Source of the DNA: Lingula anatina
Lineage: Eukaryota > Brachiopoda > Lingulata > Lingulida > Lingulidae
Length of the DNA: 64,000 nt
NCBI RefSeq assembly: GCF_001039355.2
Contig: NW_019775480.1
Coordinates: 123,074 to 187,073 of the forward strand
Reading direction: 5' to 3'
Positions within the stretch are counted from its first letter, which is position 1. Each line of letters opens with the position of its first letter. Shown in pieces: positions 20,706 through 34,162 of this stretch. Below the pieces are notes generated by a model, which did not search any database, was not told the DNA's origin, and worked only from the letters and a program-made list of their open reading frames with translations. A program made the translations under genes and the position numbers.

Positions 20706-22535
20706 ATCACATAACTTGTGTACAGATAGGTAAACTTAGGTTACAAATGCTTTGATGTATAAATGTTAGTGTAATAAAAAAAAACATTTCACAAAACAAA
20801 TAGTTATAGGATGAATGATTTCACACTTTTTTGTGATTAATCAAGACAAGGTGGTCTTTGAAACGAAGGAATTTATGAATGTCATAATAATGAGAATGGT
20901 GCCAAGCTATTTTATTACATTTTTTACCCTTATAGTTAGGATTTGATTTTTTCCATTTGTGCCAAAATAGCCCGAAAACAATTGTTGTAAGCATGATGTA
21001 TGGCTTTTATTTTACCCCCAAAGAATGTACTTTTTATATTGAGACCTAAATGTCATGCCACCATGAAATGATCAAACAGAAAAAAACATCTCCACCTATC
21101 AATCACATATATACATATGGACATGTGCTGCATGAGATATGGTTCATATATTACAATACAAAGAAAGTGATCCCTAATAAATTAAAACCAAAGAGATTTC
21201 CTTTCAGAATGTAGCTGAAGATTTCATTGTGTGTTACGATTTTTTAAAATTATAATTTGCATAGTGACAAGATGCATCTAGGTATTGTGTGTGAATTAGA
21301 TTTTCATGAACTTTTATATTAATATACCATTATATACGTATATATATATATATAAATGCATGATGATGTTGTAATGCTGTTGAATTTAATTATTATAGAG
21401 TTACAAAACACCTTGACAGATTGCACTTTTTTGTACAAAATTGTATGTCTTTAATTTTAGCCAACCTATGATACTGCATATTGGGCTAGGGCCTTTTACT
21501 AACTTTAATATAACTAAAATATATTCATCATTTTATATTGATTTGCCCAAGGGCACTTTTGTGCTGAAGAGATTTGTCTGTGAATGCAGTGTTCCCAGGT
21601 TTAGGAGAAGTGATTAGGTATAAGTTATTTTGCCAATATAAATCAGAAATATCTCAAGGGTTCATTTGACTGAAGCAGAATTTCTTAAGTGTTTCCATTA
21701 TTCTTGAAAAGAATTAAAGGGCTTTAAAGTATTTTAAAGTGTAGTTTTTTATGGCACGTAGACCAATAAATATATTTATACTGCAATGGCTTTTTTCCTA
21801 CAACCATGAATTGAAACAGTCAAAGAGTGCCTTCAGATCAGATGATCCGTGGAATAACTGATCATCTGACTAAATATGTCCAACCCCACAAAAAAGCAAG
21901 CTGCCCTAATCCCCTATTTGTCTCCCCACACACTCCATTAAATGGATTAAATCTCGACTGGGTTTTAGTTGCTAACCCCCGCAGCAACAGCATGTGAGGA
22001 GGCAGAGAGACCATCAGAGAACTAGCAGCATTGCTTTAAAGTGGATTGGCCATATTAAGTCTGCCAATCAACTTGTTCTGAATGCAGTCAAAAATTGGAT
22101 CATTGACCAAAGTAGCACACAATTGAAAAGATTTATATAACAAATCATTTATTATCATCATTATTTTGCGATATTGATTAAGGTCATTTATCTGTCATTT
22201 TAAGTTTAAATTGCCCTCAGTTCAACAAGAAGTGATCCATGCACTGAGAATTTGTTGTAAATCCCACATTGGATGTCCTTAAGAAAGGTTCATCAGCTTG
22301 GTTTATGCATTATTCATTGGACAGTTGTAACATAAATGTTTCTTTTAAAATTTTAGTGGTTGCTTTTAATACTTATATTGTGTACAATTATGTATAATTA
22401 TATATTCCCACCTCAGGGGTGAAAGACATAAAAGAGTACGTACATAAAATCGCACACTAAATATATGGTTAGCTGGACAAGTTGGTCTTGATTCGTAAAT
22501 CCAAAATTGAACGGAAAAAAAATCAAAAAGAAATT
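20706..22535. other. TMEM260 3' UTR and intergenic DNA
   Basis: AT-rich, without supported coding sequence. It holds two candidate poly(A) signals and a perfect 10-bp inverted repeat (TCAGATGATC at 21838-21847 against 21860-21869, with a 12-bp loop). The rest shows nothing recognisable. Confidence 0.4.
20773..20778 (+). terminator. Candidate proximal poly(A) signal of TMEM260
   Basis: AATAAA 68 bp after the TMEM260 stop codon. Another AATAAA at 21765-21770 could give a 3' UTR of about 1.1 kb. Which is used cannot be told from sequence. Confidence 0.4.
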
Positions 22536-22617
22536 CGACGAGGATGGGATTCGAACCCACGCGGGGAGACCCCAATGGATTAGCAGTCCATCGCCTTAAC
22601 CACTCGGCCACCTCGTC
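22536..22617 (-). tRNA. tRNA-Ser (anticodon GCT)
   Basis: Complete 82-nt class II tRNA. The acceptor arms GACGAGG and CCTCGTC pair perfectly and the discriminator is G. The D arm has GCCGAGTGG (box A), the anticodon loop is CTGCTAA with GCT, and there is a long variable arm as serine tRNAs require. The T loop TTCGAAT (box B) follows. No CCA is encoded, as usual in eukaryotes. A T-rich run just downstream on the minus strand (about 22505-22530) fits a Pol III terminator. It decodes AGC/AGU. The gene has no intron and stands alone. Confidence 0.97.
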
Positions 22618-23944
22618 TTACGATGCACGTGGTGCGTTTTTACCTTAATAACATGTAACACTTGTTCTTACTTTTTATAAAACTATATTGCGGTGTAGTT
22701 ATTCCCAGAAGTACAAATCATTTTTTCTTAACTTTATCTGTTATTTTTGTAATTTATTGATGTAATGTTAATAATCATAATCCCAAATTAACTGTTACGA
22801 CAACATGATTTACGGTATTACGCAGGTGACCTGTGAACTCCACCATGTGAATGAACCAAATAAATAGTGAAGGTACGTCAGGTAAGTTGAACTGACTCAT
22901 GAGAGTTAATAGCGCGTCTTTATTTTCCATCTTTACGTCATTTTAACTTCCCGTTGGTAAAATATTCCTTGAAGAAAATAACTTTGCTGAATATAGACAG
23001 GCAAGTGTACAGCGAATTCCTTGACTAAAAACTAAGAAAGTTTCAGCAAGTTGAACAACGATAATGCTGTTTAGTAAAAATTACTCTAATGTGTAAAAGT
23101 GGCCATCGTACTGAACCTATACTGTACTTATACTATGCTGTATTACTGAAGCTGTTATTTATGGTAATAACGCAATTTGTTGTTCAAAGACGTACTATTT
23201 GAATTGTGCATACCCAGCTCCAGCCGTTTGTCATGACTTGTGGACCGCGCGTTTTGCTTGTTCAACTTCATGAATCTTGGCCTAGCTTTACTGTGTTCTA
23301 GCTCCAATCTAGGCACATATCCAGTTCAGTGAGAGTTGCGTCGCCATAACTTAGCACGTGTTTTTCACCACAGTGTTGTAGCGCTAATTAAGTTTATCAC
23401 AGGGAGCGAGCAAGCTATATACACGTGTATCCCAGATTAACTTAATTTCAGTATCCAAAGAAATCTTGAAAGGGGGGGGGGGTCAACACAAGGATTTGGT
23501 TGGCTGCTTATGGTGAGCTAATCATAAAATACGACCTTCTTATACATTGTACTGTAAAAAACAGCAACATTCCACCAACTAAAGCTGTGGTGAATTACTT
23601 ATACTTATCCACATACACACTACGTACATGTATGTGCACTTTCCATATTCAATTTGATTGCAGTATATTTTTAATTATTTGTTTATTTAATAATCACAGT
23701 CACAGTATATGCTTTTTTCCCTTTGCCCCTTGTTACACACAAAAAAGTTCTCTTTTAGATCAGCAGCATGTGATGTATATGTGTTGAAAAGGTAATTTAT
23801 TAAATCAAAGTATACAAGAATAATGAGAGGGTGGGTTTTTTGTAATAAGGGTTATTTCAGTATAATGTACAGACAGCCTGTCAGCAGTGCAGATGTTTTG
23901 GTGGTTTGCTGTAAACTGTCTTCCTTACATTTTTCTGAGGGCGC

Positions 23945-24600
23945 ACTCAGAACAAGTTGATCTGCGGATTAACAGATCTGCAGTTCAAATATTACCCCAT
24001 TCACCCTACGCTCAGTTATCCGGATAAGTTGCGAATTAGGTCACAATTCGAATAAATGCAGTAGTGTGAACGCAAGAAGATTTTTGTAATGCGAATTTTC
24101 AAAATCCTGCAAGCGAGGTGGATTTCTAAGCACGATCCGAATAACTTACCGGAATCGACACCTGTACAGATCTTACTGCGCATGTGTGCAGATAAGTGCG
24201 GGTATCTATGAATGCTTGTTTATTACTTTAGCGATTGCACCAAACATATTTGGAGGTCACCACTCACTACAACATGAGGAAACAAAAATTTATTTTGCCA
24301 TCTTATACTTCTCAAGAATGCTGTAATGTCTTTTGAGTTGCATTTGTCGTCACAAATTTTTGTTGGTATTTTAAGATTTCCTGTACGGCACATGCGCGAG
24401 TGTTCAAAACAGGAAGTTAAACCTGAAATTTTCAACGTGTGATTCGGTTTCGCTTAGCGTGTATGAACGCAATACCAAATCGAATTCCTCATGAAAAATT
24501 CGGAAAAAAATGCGCATTTTTGCAACTGTAATGTGAATGGAGTATATGGTGCTACCTACTTGCATACCGAGATTTAATTGATCTGCCCCTGCTGGGATAG
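23945..24600. mobile_element. Diverged inverted-repeat DNA element (tentative)
   Basis: A CpG-rich tract. CCCATTCACCCTAC on the left resembles the reverse complement of the right (TCCATTCACATTAC). Further matching pairs occur inward (CTAAGC...CCGAAT and CTGCGCATGTG-like segments) and outward (GATCTGC...). Identity is low. Short ORFs here look like chance. Confidence 0.35.
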
Positions 24601-26821
24601 TGTGTACGGGAGACAGGGAATCCATTATCAAGTGCGCATCATGTTTGATACGCAGACTAGTTAGTCAATAGGCAATAAAATGCTTATTTAATTTTAAGTG
24701 TTTTTTTAAAAAATGTATGAGATTAAATGGTCAACAACTCTTCATATATGAGATTCATATTTCACAGTAAAACTTTGTAAACAACTCATAGAAATATGAT
24801 AAATTCTATTTTACCACCACAGCAGCAGTTATCGCAATTATTCTGAAATTTGTGCCTGCCAATGTGACTTCCATAGATGGCAAGCCTCTGTAATAATCAT
24901 TGAAGAGATTATTACAAAAAATCAAACTTAAAAAAAAAAGAACTAACTTTGAATGTCTGAATGGACTCATTAACCATTGGTAAGTAAGGGAAAATTTTCC
25001 TTTACCGCAGGAAAATCCATTTTTTGACCAAAATAAACAATTGTTTTCCCTTTAATAATAACACAAAATAACAAATCCATAACTATTTTAAGGAAAATGT
25101 TTATTTTATTTATATTTTATTTATTTATATTTTGTGGAGAAGTCAGCATTGTGAACTTTTTAATTGAATACATGAAAAATTATATGCATTTTTGTTTTTT
25201 TGTTGTTTTTTTTTCATCCAACTTGTCTTAGTGGCAAACCAGGCTCTGCCTCGGCCTATCACTGGTATATTCATAATAATAATAACTGGTAAGCTGTACA
25301 GAAATTTGAGAAATATGTTACAGCCACATAACAATATTCACGATTAAAAATATTGATATACTATTTAAACTAGTAAAAGAAAATAATGTTTTAGAAATTT
25401 CAAGATAAAGTTACTATTTATAGATTTTTAGGTTCTTTGGTCTTTCCTGTTAAAAAAAGACCTTTTAGTGAATATGATTCTATATGTAGCTTGCAGGTTC
25501 AGTAATGTAGCATACAATTATACTTAACAATTTTTTTTTATTGCTTGTGAGCATACGTGATTTTTCTTATGTTTTAGCAATGATTGGCTAATAGTAATTT
25601 GCCAAAAGCCACGCTGATGCCAATATTATCTCTAAAACAGAGATTTTTTTACGTAAGCTTGTAAGCTTATGTCCTCCAAATATGAGCTTAAAGGAACATT
25701 CAGTTTATTATGAGCTGTATTACTGTAGTAAATCATTATTAAGAACATTTTACATCACAATTATAATTATGATAGACTGCAATTAGTGGTTATAATGTTT
25801 GGGTTTATATAATTAGTGGCACATTTTGTCACGGTCGGCAGTAATGTTCACCCAAAATGAATACTCATAAATCTTCTTGGAGATCACAGGAGCACCTTAT
25901 CTCCCATATGCCATGCAACTTACCAGCTATTGCAGAGGTACATGAAGGTGAGGGAGAAATGCTTAAAAGGTTAAAGACCTAGGCTTATGGAGTACAATTC
26001 AGGTTGGATTTCACATTTTCCACCTCAGAGTTGGTGCTGAATGCTTTCCTGGTAATTTAAGGTTTTTAACCTCTAGCTTGTATTGAGGCATGAGTGTATG
26101 AAAGCCCGACAGGTGCCATCACACCCAGTCTGTTTTGACGCAAAGGCTGTGCCAATACACTTGTACATTATATTATGGATATTAAATATATATATCTACC
26201 TGGGTTGTAAGTTGTTTTTGAGTACCTGAATTAAAGTTTATCCATTAGGTGTAGTTATTGCACCTGATTGCACAACAGCTTACCACTCAAGATAAATAAG
26301 GAAATATTAATAAGATATGTAAACTATTATACACTATGATCTCAGTAACTTTTTTTGAAAGGAAAAGCAGCTCTGAGCTCCATAACAAAGAAAAGTACAT
26401 GATATTTGGTGGCTTACAGCAACAACTGCTATATTATAGTCAAAGTTATCTTTGTGACATGAGAGATGGTGTGTAAAAGATGAGTAGTTTAAATTATTGC
26501 TGAAATAGATTGCTGTGAATCAAGTTATGCAATGTATCTGGGTACTATTATCATATAATGATCTATATTATAATAGCAGGTCAGCCGAAGTCTCCTTTTC
26601 ACGTTTTTCTACCAAACTTCAATGATTTGTTCACAACTGACAGGTGTTAGCAATACCTTACAGCAGTGGGAAGATAGTGGCCATAGTTTGAATTTGATAA
26701 TAACTGTTAAAAGTATATTTTGAAGGCATTTTCTAGCCTTCGTGAATTTCTATAAAGCTTCAGCATGTGTGACAGGTATTATATACTGTCAATAACATTA
26801 CATCAGATAGCATGGTTTGGT

Positions 26822-27070
26822 GGCCCAATGGTACCGTCCTTGGTTGCCAAACACAGCAGAAAAGTACCCTCTACCAGGGCGACTGATAGATGTTTTACAG
26901 ATATTCACAGATATGTTTCTAGATAGATAGATAGGTGGTCATTTTGGTTCTAAGTCACTTAGAACCAAATGACCATCTATCTATCTAGAGACATATCTGT
27001 GAATATCTGTAAAAAATGTATCAGTCGCCCTAGTAGACTAAGAGGGTAGCAGAAGAGTTTGATTTCCACT
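26822..27070 (+). mobile_element. tRNA-like (SINE-like) unit interrupted by a long palindrome
   Basis: TGGCCCAATGG at about 26821 resembles Pol III box A, and AGTTTGATTTCC at about 27057 resembles box B (GGTTCGATTCC). Between them, 26864-27048 is a near-perfect inverted repeat of about 80 bp per arm around a tiny loop near TAAGTCACTTAG, including GATA repeats. The outer ends (TACCCTCT / AGAGGGTA) pair too. The box assignments are weak; the palindrome is certain. Confidence 0.55.
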
Positions 27071-27852
27071 AAGTCCCGTTTTTTCCTTTTGTTTTTCATT
27101 ATTATTATAAATCTATATTAATATACAATGATTGTTGATAATTCTTTTTGTTAAAGTCACAAAACCTTTGGCTCAGGGCAAGTGTGGAAATGAGACTTTC
27201 ACACAGAAAATAGTGTATAAAGAGATTCTACAAATTGTGTATACTAACCTCTTATTATGGTTCAATGATTGATGAGACTGGTATCAGCTAGTTGATTACT
27301 TAATTGCAGAAATTTTAAAATGATATCATTTGTTTTAATGTTTGTCATCTATTTTGTCTGTCACAAAAAGAAACTAAATTCCTGATTTATCCTATACCAA
27401 TGATAAGGGCTTATGCATGAATATTTCCAAGAATATTTCTTTTTCTGGATATTTGGTTTGTGGTATTCATTGTGGAAGTTGGATGTGCTTACTGATACTG
27501 GTAAATCTTTAGACAATAAAAGAAATTGTTTTATGATTAACATAAATTGTATTCCTGAATTTGGCATCTGATATGTATAAAACTCAATATTGACCTATGA
27601 TGTCATCACCAAACATAATGATGACTGTTGACATTGCCACTGGTTGTTTGACCAATCTGAAAAAGGGAAACTTTGTATGACAGTAGATTTGCAGCAAGTC
27701 ATGTAATTTTGAAGGACATCTACATTCAGATGTAAATCATATATTAAACAATTATTAAATTTAGCTTTCGGTCTATATATTTGTTGTTTTGCAGAAAAGT
27801 GATGTCATACTCGACTGTGCCTAGTCGTCAACCTCAGCCAATGTTGATAACT

Positions 27853-27853
27853 G

Positions 27854-27888
<35 letters not shown>

Positions 27889-27905
27889 TTTTTTTTTTTT
27901 TTTTT
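27853..27905. repeat. Poly(T) tract
   Basis: About 50 bases of T with one AATTTA interruption; length is probably unreliable in the assembly. Confidence 0.9.
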
Positions 27906-28000
27906 GAAATTGAAAAAAATTGAAAAGCAAGGGAGAGGGAAGTCAAGATTCAGTGATGTTCATACATACTAATGGTTTAAAAATAAATGACTTCTTTCAG

Positions 28001-28058
28001 GATATGGTATGACAGGATATGGTGCCAAAAGTGAGGCCAGACTGAATAAACATGACAG
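28001..28058 (+). other. Exon-like segment with strong splice sites
   Basis: A 58-bp segment is bounded by a good polypyrimidine-AG acceptor (TTCTTTCAG) and a good donor (CAG/GTAAAT). One frame is open: YGMTGYGAKSEARLNKHDR. No neighbouring exons join it convincingly, and the next well-supported exon (34163) has stops in all frames before its ATG. It may be an untranslated first exon of liprin-beta, a lone exon of an unrecognised gene, or chance. Confidence 0.25.
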
Positions 28059-30698
28059 GTAAATATGATAATGTTTGTGTGTTTATGTGTGTGCGTGCAT
28101 GAGAGCACAAATGTACATGCATGTTGACGTCTGTGTCAGTGTGCTCTGAGCTGATTACCTTTTGTACGAGTTTAATCCCAAACATGGTTCAGTAACATAT
28201 TGGCAGTTTTACAAAAAGAGCAAAGAGGAAATGCAGTTTTCATTTGAGTTTCTATATCGAATGATTTAATAACGAGCATCTTAAGTGAGGAACTATTTTG
28301 ATAACAGCACATTNGTTATTTATGCTGTGGTTTAAAGTTGAATAGAAGCAAAAAGTGATATCTTGTAATTTTCAACTGTGTTTTTAACCTGGAGAGAACC
28401 AAAAAATAATACGAATAACTTCTGTCGCATTTATAACTTCACAGCCGTATATACGTTGTAGAAAAAAAAAAGTACTAGAATCAGTTAAATTAACTGTGAC
28501 TAAATCTGTTTTTTTTTTTTTTGTATTAATTAAATAATTCCAGCTTATACTGGCAGATTATCAAAAATCTTGTGTAAAGACTTTGTAGACTTGTGTCTGC
28601 CCACTGGCTGAGTTGATACTGACACCTCTAGCTTTTTTGACAACTGTGTGTTGTGTCTCCACAGGGGAGGCTGTGTGGAGCACTCTACTTGACACTCATC
28701 AGCAAAAATGCCACTGTTTGCTTTGTAGGTGGGGGTAAGAGTGAAAATACTAGAGTACTTGTAAATTTTAGTAGAATGTTGTTCTTTTTGAGCATGCATG
28801 CTTTGTCTATTATATGCGCATAAGGACGTGGAAATATCATGTAATGAATCAATTTTGGCTGTAAAGGAAGGCAGACATCCCATTTATCAGTACGTGTCTT
28901 GTGTTGTCTGTTCAGGATGCTGATCCAACCACTGAGGTGCTCTAATTGTTGAGACACCTGCATTTCACCAGGTAGGTGATAGTAAATCATTGCACAATAA
29001 CTTGCATTTCTCCACTCTGCATAAATGAAGTAAGCTTAGAATATTCAAGTTTTAAGGACTTTTGCGTTATGCATTCTCCTTGTGCTTTAGGTATACAAAG
29101 TGCATAACCTTTGTGTGTATCCAACAAACTTGGTTCTCACAAATCTGTGTTTGTTTGAGAAAGGGGAGAATAATGCACCAGGTCAAGTGCTGGCTATTGT
29201 GGGATAGAGGGGGTACTGTAAACTTAGAGAAAACCAAATACCAGGACATTTTCTCTTAATTTTCTATATCAGTATTTGCATATCTTAAGGCGCTCTTTTT
29301 AATCTGCTCATTTTTAGTTGCTATGTGGATACATGTACTTAAGATAAGTGGTGCGTTGTGAAGAGAGACATGGAAGACCACTCCATAAAGTGACTTAATT
29401 TCTCAATTCTTTATCCGCTAATCTTTGCATGAAAGAGGAGTCTGCTAGGTAATAAGGCAGGCTTAACATGGCTTTTCTGTAATATTCTTATCTGATACTT
29501 GTAACTGGGACATTGTTATAATTTAAATATGAAAAAACTGCTGATTTTGAAGATTAATAATCTTTTTAGCCTCTCTAAAATCCCCCCCCCCCCTCCAATC
29601 TATGTAGCTTATATTATAATTTGTTATTTTTTGTAGTAGGTTTTTTAATCCTTTGGTAAGGTGGCAATCATGTGCATTAAATCTTCTGAAATTTTCAAAT
29701 TATTTCAACTTTTTCTTAAAATTTAACATCTTTAGTGTACAGATTATTATCCATTTTCTATTTTAAATGAAATTTTCTTCAAACTGATAATAAAACAACA
29801 GCAGTGTTCAACTTAAAAATTTGTCACTTGAGGAGAAAATAAACTTAAGAAATAGGAACTCCATACAAATGATGTTAATATGTCACTGCACATTACAAAC
29901 AGGTCCTCGTTTTCCTTTTCAAGTCTGAAGGGTCTTAGCAGCTAACAGCACTGTCAGTGTTTGCAGCCAAAAAGGCAAGAAAGTTTTCAAAGAAATGTTG
30001 ATGTATCAGCTATGTTAGGGCTATGATGTCCAGGAGCAATTGATCCATTTCCAAAATGTACATGCAGATATATCAGTTAAGATTGGGGAAGTTATCAGGA
30101 AAGAGTGGGATGGATGAGAAGTGATGAACAAAGCTGTATAATTGATCATCATGTTTTGGACCAATATAGAAGTCTCCAATAGGATATATATTCTTGGCTG
30201 ATTGATGTTTTTTTTTTTTTTTTTTTTGTATGAATATTCTTGGAGAGGTAGTCCAGTTGTTTTAGGTATGGGTGTACATGTGATTCATATTTTATATCCA
30301 TGTAAATATGGCATGGTAGCAGCTGTAGTTTGATTATGTCTGCTTTCCACATGTGACAGTGGTAATTAGTTCACTCCAAGACACGTTAAGGGTATTATGA
30401 TTTATGTTTGTTGAAAAAACAGCTGGGTGTATTTCCATTGAGCGGTGGGCATGATCAGCTTTTAGATATCTTTGGAAAAAAAGATATATAAATATATATA
30501 ATTGTCTTAACTGCTGAAAACTGATCTGCAATTTCACTATGTAATCCTCTTGAGGACAGAGTTTCATGCTGCCTTTTAGCTTTCTTTAAATATATATTTT
30601 TCCGTCAGATCACTAAAGCATAGATGTGTAGAAAGGAATGCATTATGCAGAGGTGGATACTGAAGTGTAGTAAAGGCTATAAGAATAATCATAGGCTC

Positions 30699-30895
30699 TA
30701 TTCCCATACATTTTAGATCGATCTATCCCCGCGGGGAGTCTCACTAGATTACTTTCAGATATGAATGTCCGTTCCGCCTACTACAAGCTGTAAGAGGGTA
30801 ATTTACTTTCGTGTCCGCCCGGCTGACAGCTATTTAGCGTGAACCCCCAGGGAGTTAGGTCGATCTAAAGTAGGTCGATCTAATCTATGGAAATG
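30699..30895. mobile_element. Foldback MITE, family member 1
   Basis: The left arm TTTTAGATCGATCTATCCCC followed by GCGGGGAGTCTCAC matches the reverse complement of the right arm (CTTTAGATCGACCTAACTCC, CTGGGGGTTCACGC). A 13-bp motif TAGGTCGATCTAA is duplicated on the right. The core (GGGGAGTCTCACT) resembles the element at 35466. Confidence 0.65.
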
Positions 30896-33800
30896 GGGTG
30901 ATAGGGTGTTGATGTTGTATTTTGAAGTCTTTTTATGTTTTTTGACGGAACAGGCCCATCCCAAACAAGTATCTGTATGAAATGACTTCAGTATTACCTG
31001 CTAATCATTCCATTTTTTTTCCTGCTCATCTATTGATCAGATAAGTGGAAAATTATATTTGTCTATTTCTTAAATCAACTTGGGATATTGATTTGGGAGA
31101 TGAGGGGCTGCTGTGACTGTTACCCTGTTGTTAGAAAGACACATAAGATGTTTGAACAATTGATTGACACTGTCAGCAACATAATGCAGAGTAGGAGAAT
31201 GCTTTCTGGTTTGTGGAAGTACCTGCTGTTCCTATGGAACCTAAGATAGATATATCCTCGTTATGCTAGTTATAATTATTGCAGTTAGTTTATGTTGCTG
31301 TGATTAGGCATATACTTATCCTGATGTCATAGTAAAATTATTATCATGTCTCATTGCAGTGATGTAACAGTGCCTTTGTTCTTCTTTTACAGTGTTATGT
31401 TGTTACAGCATCATACTATATGAAGGTGTCTTCAGGCTGTGACTGCAACACCTCATTGGCATCATGGTATTGTCTGAGGGTTGTGATTGTAATGATCTCA
31501 CTCGTTTGAAGTGGCCCATCTCATCAGTGTGGTGTTTACCCATTGGGTAACTTGAACTTGGCTCTCATTACTTCATATTTGTCTCATTGTTGACTGGAAG
31601 TGGAGCAGTTAACTCTGTGTATTTCATTGTCTTGGCCATTGGCAAGATTTCATCATCTAACTGATGCTCTACCAACATGAGAGAGAATACAAAATACATT
31701 GAGTTCAGATATAAGGCTTAGTTGAAACAGACTGAAATTATTAATATCCTGAGTGATTGCTACATTTGTGATGTTTGTATAGACAATATATATACATTTT
31801 GCTTCTTCGTTTTGTTCTGCTTTTTAACGACAGTCTAACATGAGGCATATCACATAAAATATTTAAGAAATGATTAATTGTTAGTGCTCAAGTAGGAGTG
31901 AAGGAGCTGTAATTAGTGGAGGCGTTCTGTGTAGAAAGTTCGCTTTCCGCAGACAGGAGCAGTAAGTCTGCCATAGATTCATCCCGTGCTTTTACTGTCA
32001 TTGTGATGTTTACCTAGGGAGGGTCAGCCTGGTACAGCATGGATTTTCACTTCATATTTTTGGATTTCAGTTTGGACAGATGTGCTGACTTACACCACCA
32101 AGAGCTATTGACACAAAACTCCCTCTACTGTGAATTTATGAGTTTGATCTGTCTATGGGTTAATTGCACCACAGCCAAGCAGTCTGGCAGTTATTATAGA
32201 TTTTTAGGGGCATTACCTCTGTCCTTTTTTTGTAGGTATGTCTGAGATACATAAATTTAGTTTTACACTGGACTACTTTCAATTTATGCTCATATGTTTT
32301 GATCAGCCTTTCTTTTCATGGTAACCCTCTAGCTCAGTATGGCAGACTTGTATTTCATAACTAATGGTACAGATTTGTTCATTTTTCTCAGCCCTGTGTG
32401 CACTAGTCAAATTTAATGGAACTATTTAATTTGATTGATTGTTCGCTACACTGTTTAATGTATTTAACTTAAGTGTGCCCTTTCCTGTACTCCATAAAGC
32501 TCAAACACTGTGGCTTTTCCGAATAGTCTATGGCTTTTCCAGTGTGCAGTTTTGTAGAACATTTTTTCACTCCTGTGGTATTGCAACTGTGCATTTCAGG
32601 AACTTATAGTGAGACATATTCCCAGCTGTAGGCCAAATGTGGATAGATAGATTACTTACAGTGTTTTCTTAAAAGATGGCTTGAAACCTTCATGATTTAC
32701 CTGCTGAATAATAGGATTGATTTCAGATTGTGTACAAAAATAAGCTTATTAAAAAGTCTTACAGTAGTCTTATATTACTTGAAATAGGTTCAGGTTTTCA
32801 TGTTTTTTGTTCATGGAACAGATAAAAAGATAGATGATATAAGGCAGAATTTACAGAAGCATGAATTAAGACAGAGGTTGTTCAGCTTTAAGATGTTTAT
32901 AAAATTGATAGCCCATGCCCTTTCAAATTACTTTTTAAATGAGAATTTAATCATCTACCTTATGACCCTTTTTTAAGAAACTGGCGTTAAGATGTTTTGC
33001 CTTGCCTTCATAATTAGTTGAAAAGTTTAGATCAAGAATTTTTTAAATGAGTTTTTCTTGAGCACATGGTGCTGGCTTATGATTAATCAAGTTTAGTTAT
33101 GTTTACTTACTGAGGGGAACTTCTCCGGTGACAGTTAAGCTATATTGTTTTGTTTTCAACCTAAGTAAGTATAAGTACTGAAGCAATGTTTCTTTCAGAT
33201 ATTAACCTGTATTTTTTTCAAGGTTTTTGTTTAAGGAATACTTTGGGAGGAATAACTATTAAGGTATGCTCCTCAGCACTATATTGATCAAGAAACTAGC
33301 AGATACCATATATAGAAAATGCCAAATGTTCTAGCAGAATCACGACAGCTGTTTTTTAAGATGCGTATCAATTAAAATGTCAACAGGCATAGTTGATGCT
33401 TGTTAGTCACCTTAAGATCAGTGAAGGATAGCTTACAGGTGGTTATATGGCTTGAAGAGACAGTTTAGTGAAGACATGTAGGCCTGTTGAGGACATTTGT
33501 ATGACACTCTTGGCTGGTATGTGGATGGGTAACATTGAGAAGCTGGGTTACTGACTGAGATCTGATAGTAAGGTGCCCTTTCACACCTCACCTGGTCAGA
33601 TTCTCATGACAGGTTTTGTTGTCTGCACTAGGAACATGTATCTGTGGTCATGCTAGTGCACAGCTTCCTATGGGTGGTGATGTGTGATGGTAGGTGGACT
33701 AATGGACATGGGTGTTCATACAAGGACAAGGAGGTCTCTGTCATATCTTGACAAAAAACTTAAAGAGATGAATGAACTAGCACATTTGAAGCTATATACT

Positions 33801-34162
33801 ATAGTTATTGTGAAACGCTGAGAATTTATATTAGCATCCATCATTCATGGTCATGCAACAATGTATTAGTTGTGCCACAAATAGAAGTGTCAGCTCAAGG
33901 TTTTAAGCTCTACTTGTTAATATGACATATTGGAGGGTATGGTCAGCCAGTTTTGTTGTTAGTGGTAAATTATATAATTCTTAGTGACATGTACTGGATG
34001 TCTGTTGCTTTGTTTATTGATTTCTATATAGTAATGACAGTTGAAAAAAGCTTTGGTTTCTGATAATTACTCGGATAATTAAGAGGAAATTAGTTTTATA
34101 GGTTAATATGTGAAGTAGAAAGAATGATAATTTATATTATGTGTTTCTTTTCTTTCTTTCAG

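Larger units (their letters stand above)
22618..34162. other. Intergenic region, possibly including upstream non-coding exons of liprin-beta
   Basis: No conserved protein-coding gene was recognised in these 11.5 kb. A CpG-richer stretch at about 22880-23480, with CGTCATTTT at 22936, could be a promoter, though no exon from it was proven. The interval contains a diverged inverted-repeat element (about 23945-24600), a tRNA-like unit with a long palindrome (26822-27070), long T runs (27853-27905, 30208-30228), an N at 28314, and a foldback element (30699-30895). Confidence 0.4.

Noticed and set aside
22366-22611. Minus-strand ORF beginning MAEWLRRWTANPLGS
   Set aside because: It is a reading frame through the tRNA-Ser gene; such peptides are a well-known annotation artefact.
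28545-28990. Two overlapping minus-strand ORFs of about 100 codons
   Set aside because: They overlap in different frames, lack family features and sit in repeat-rich DNA.
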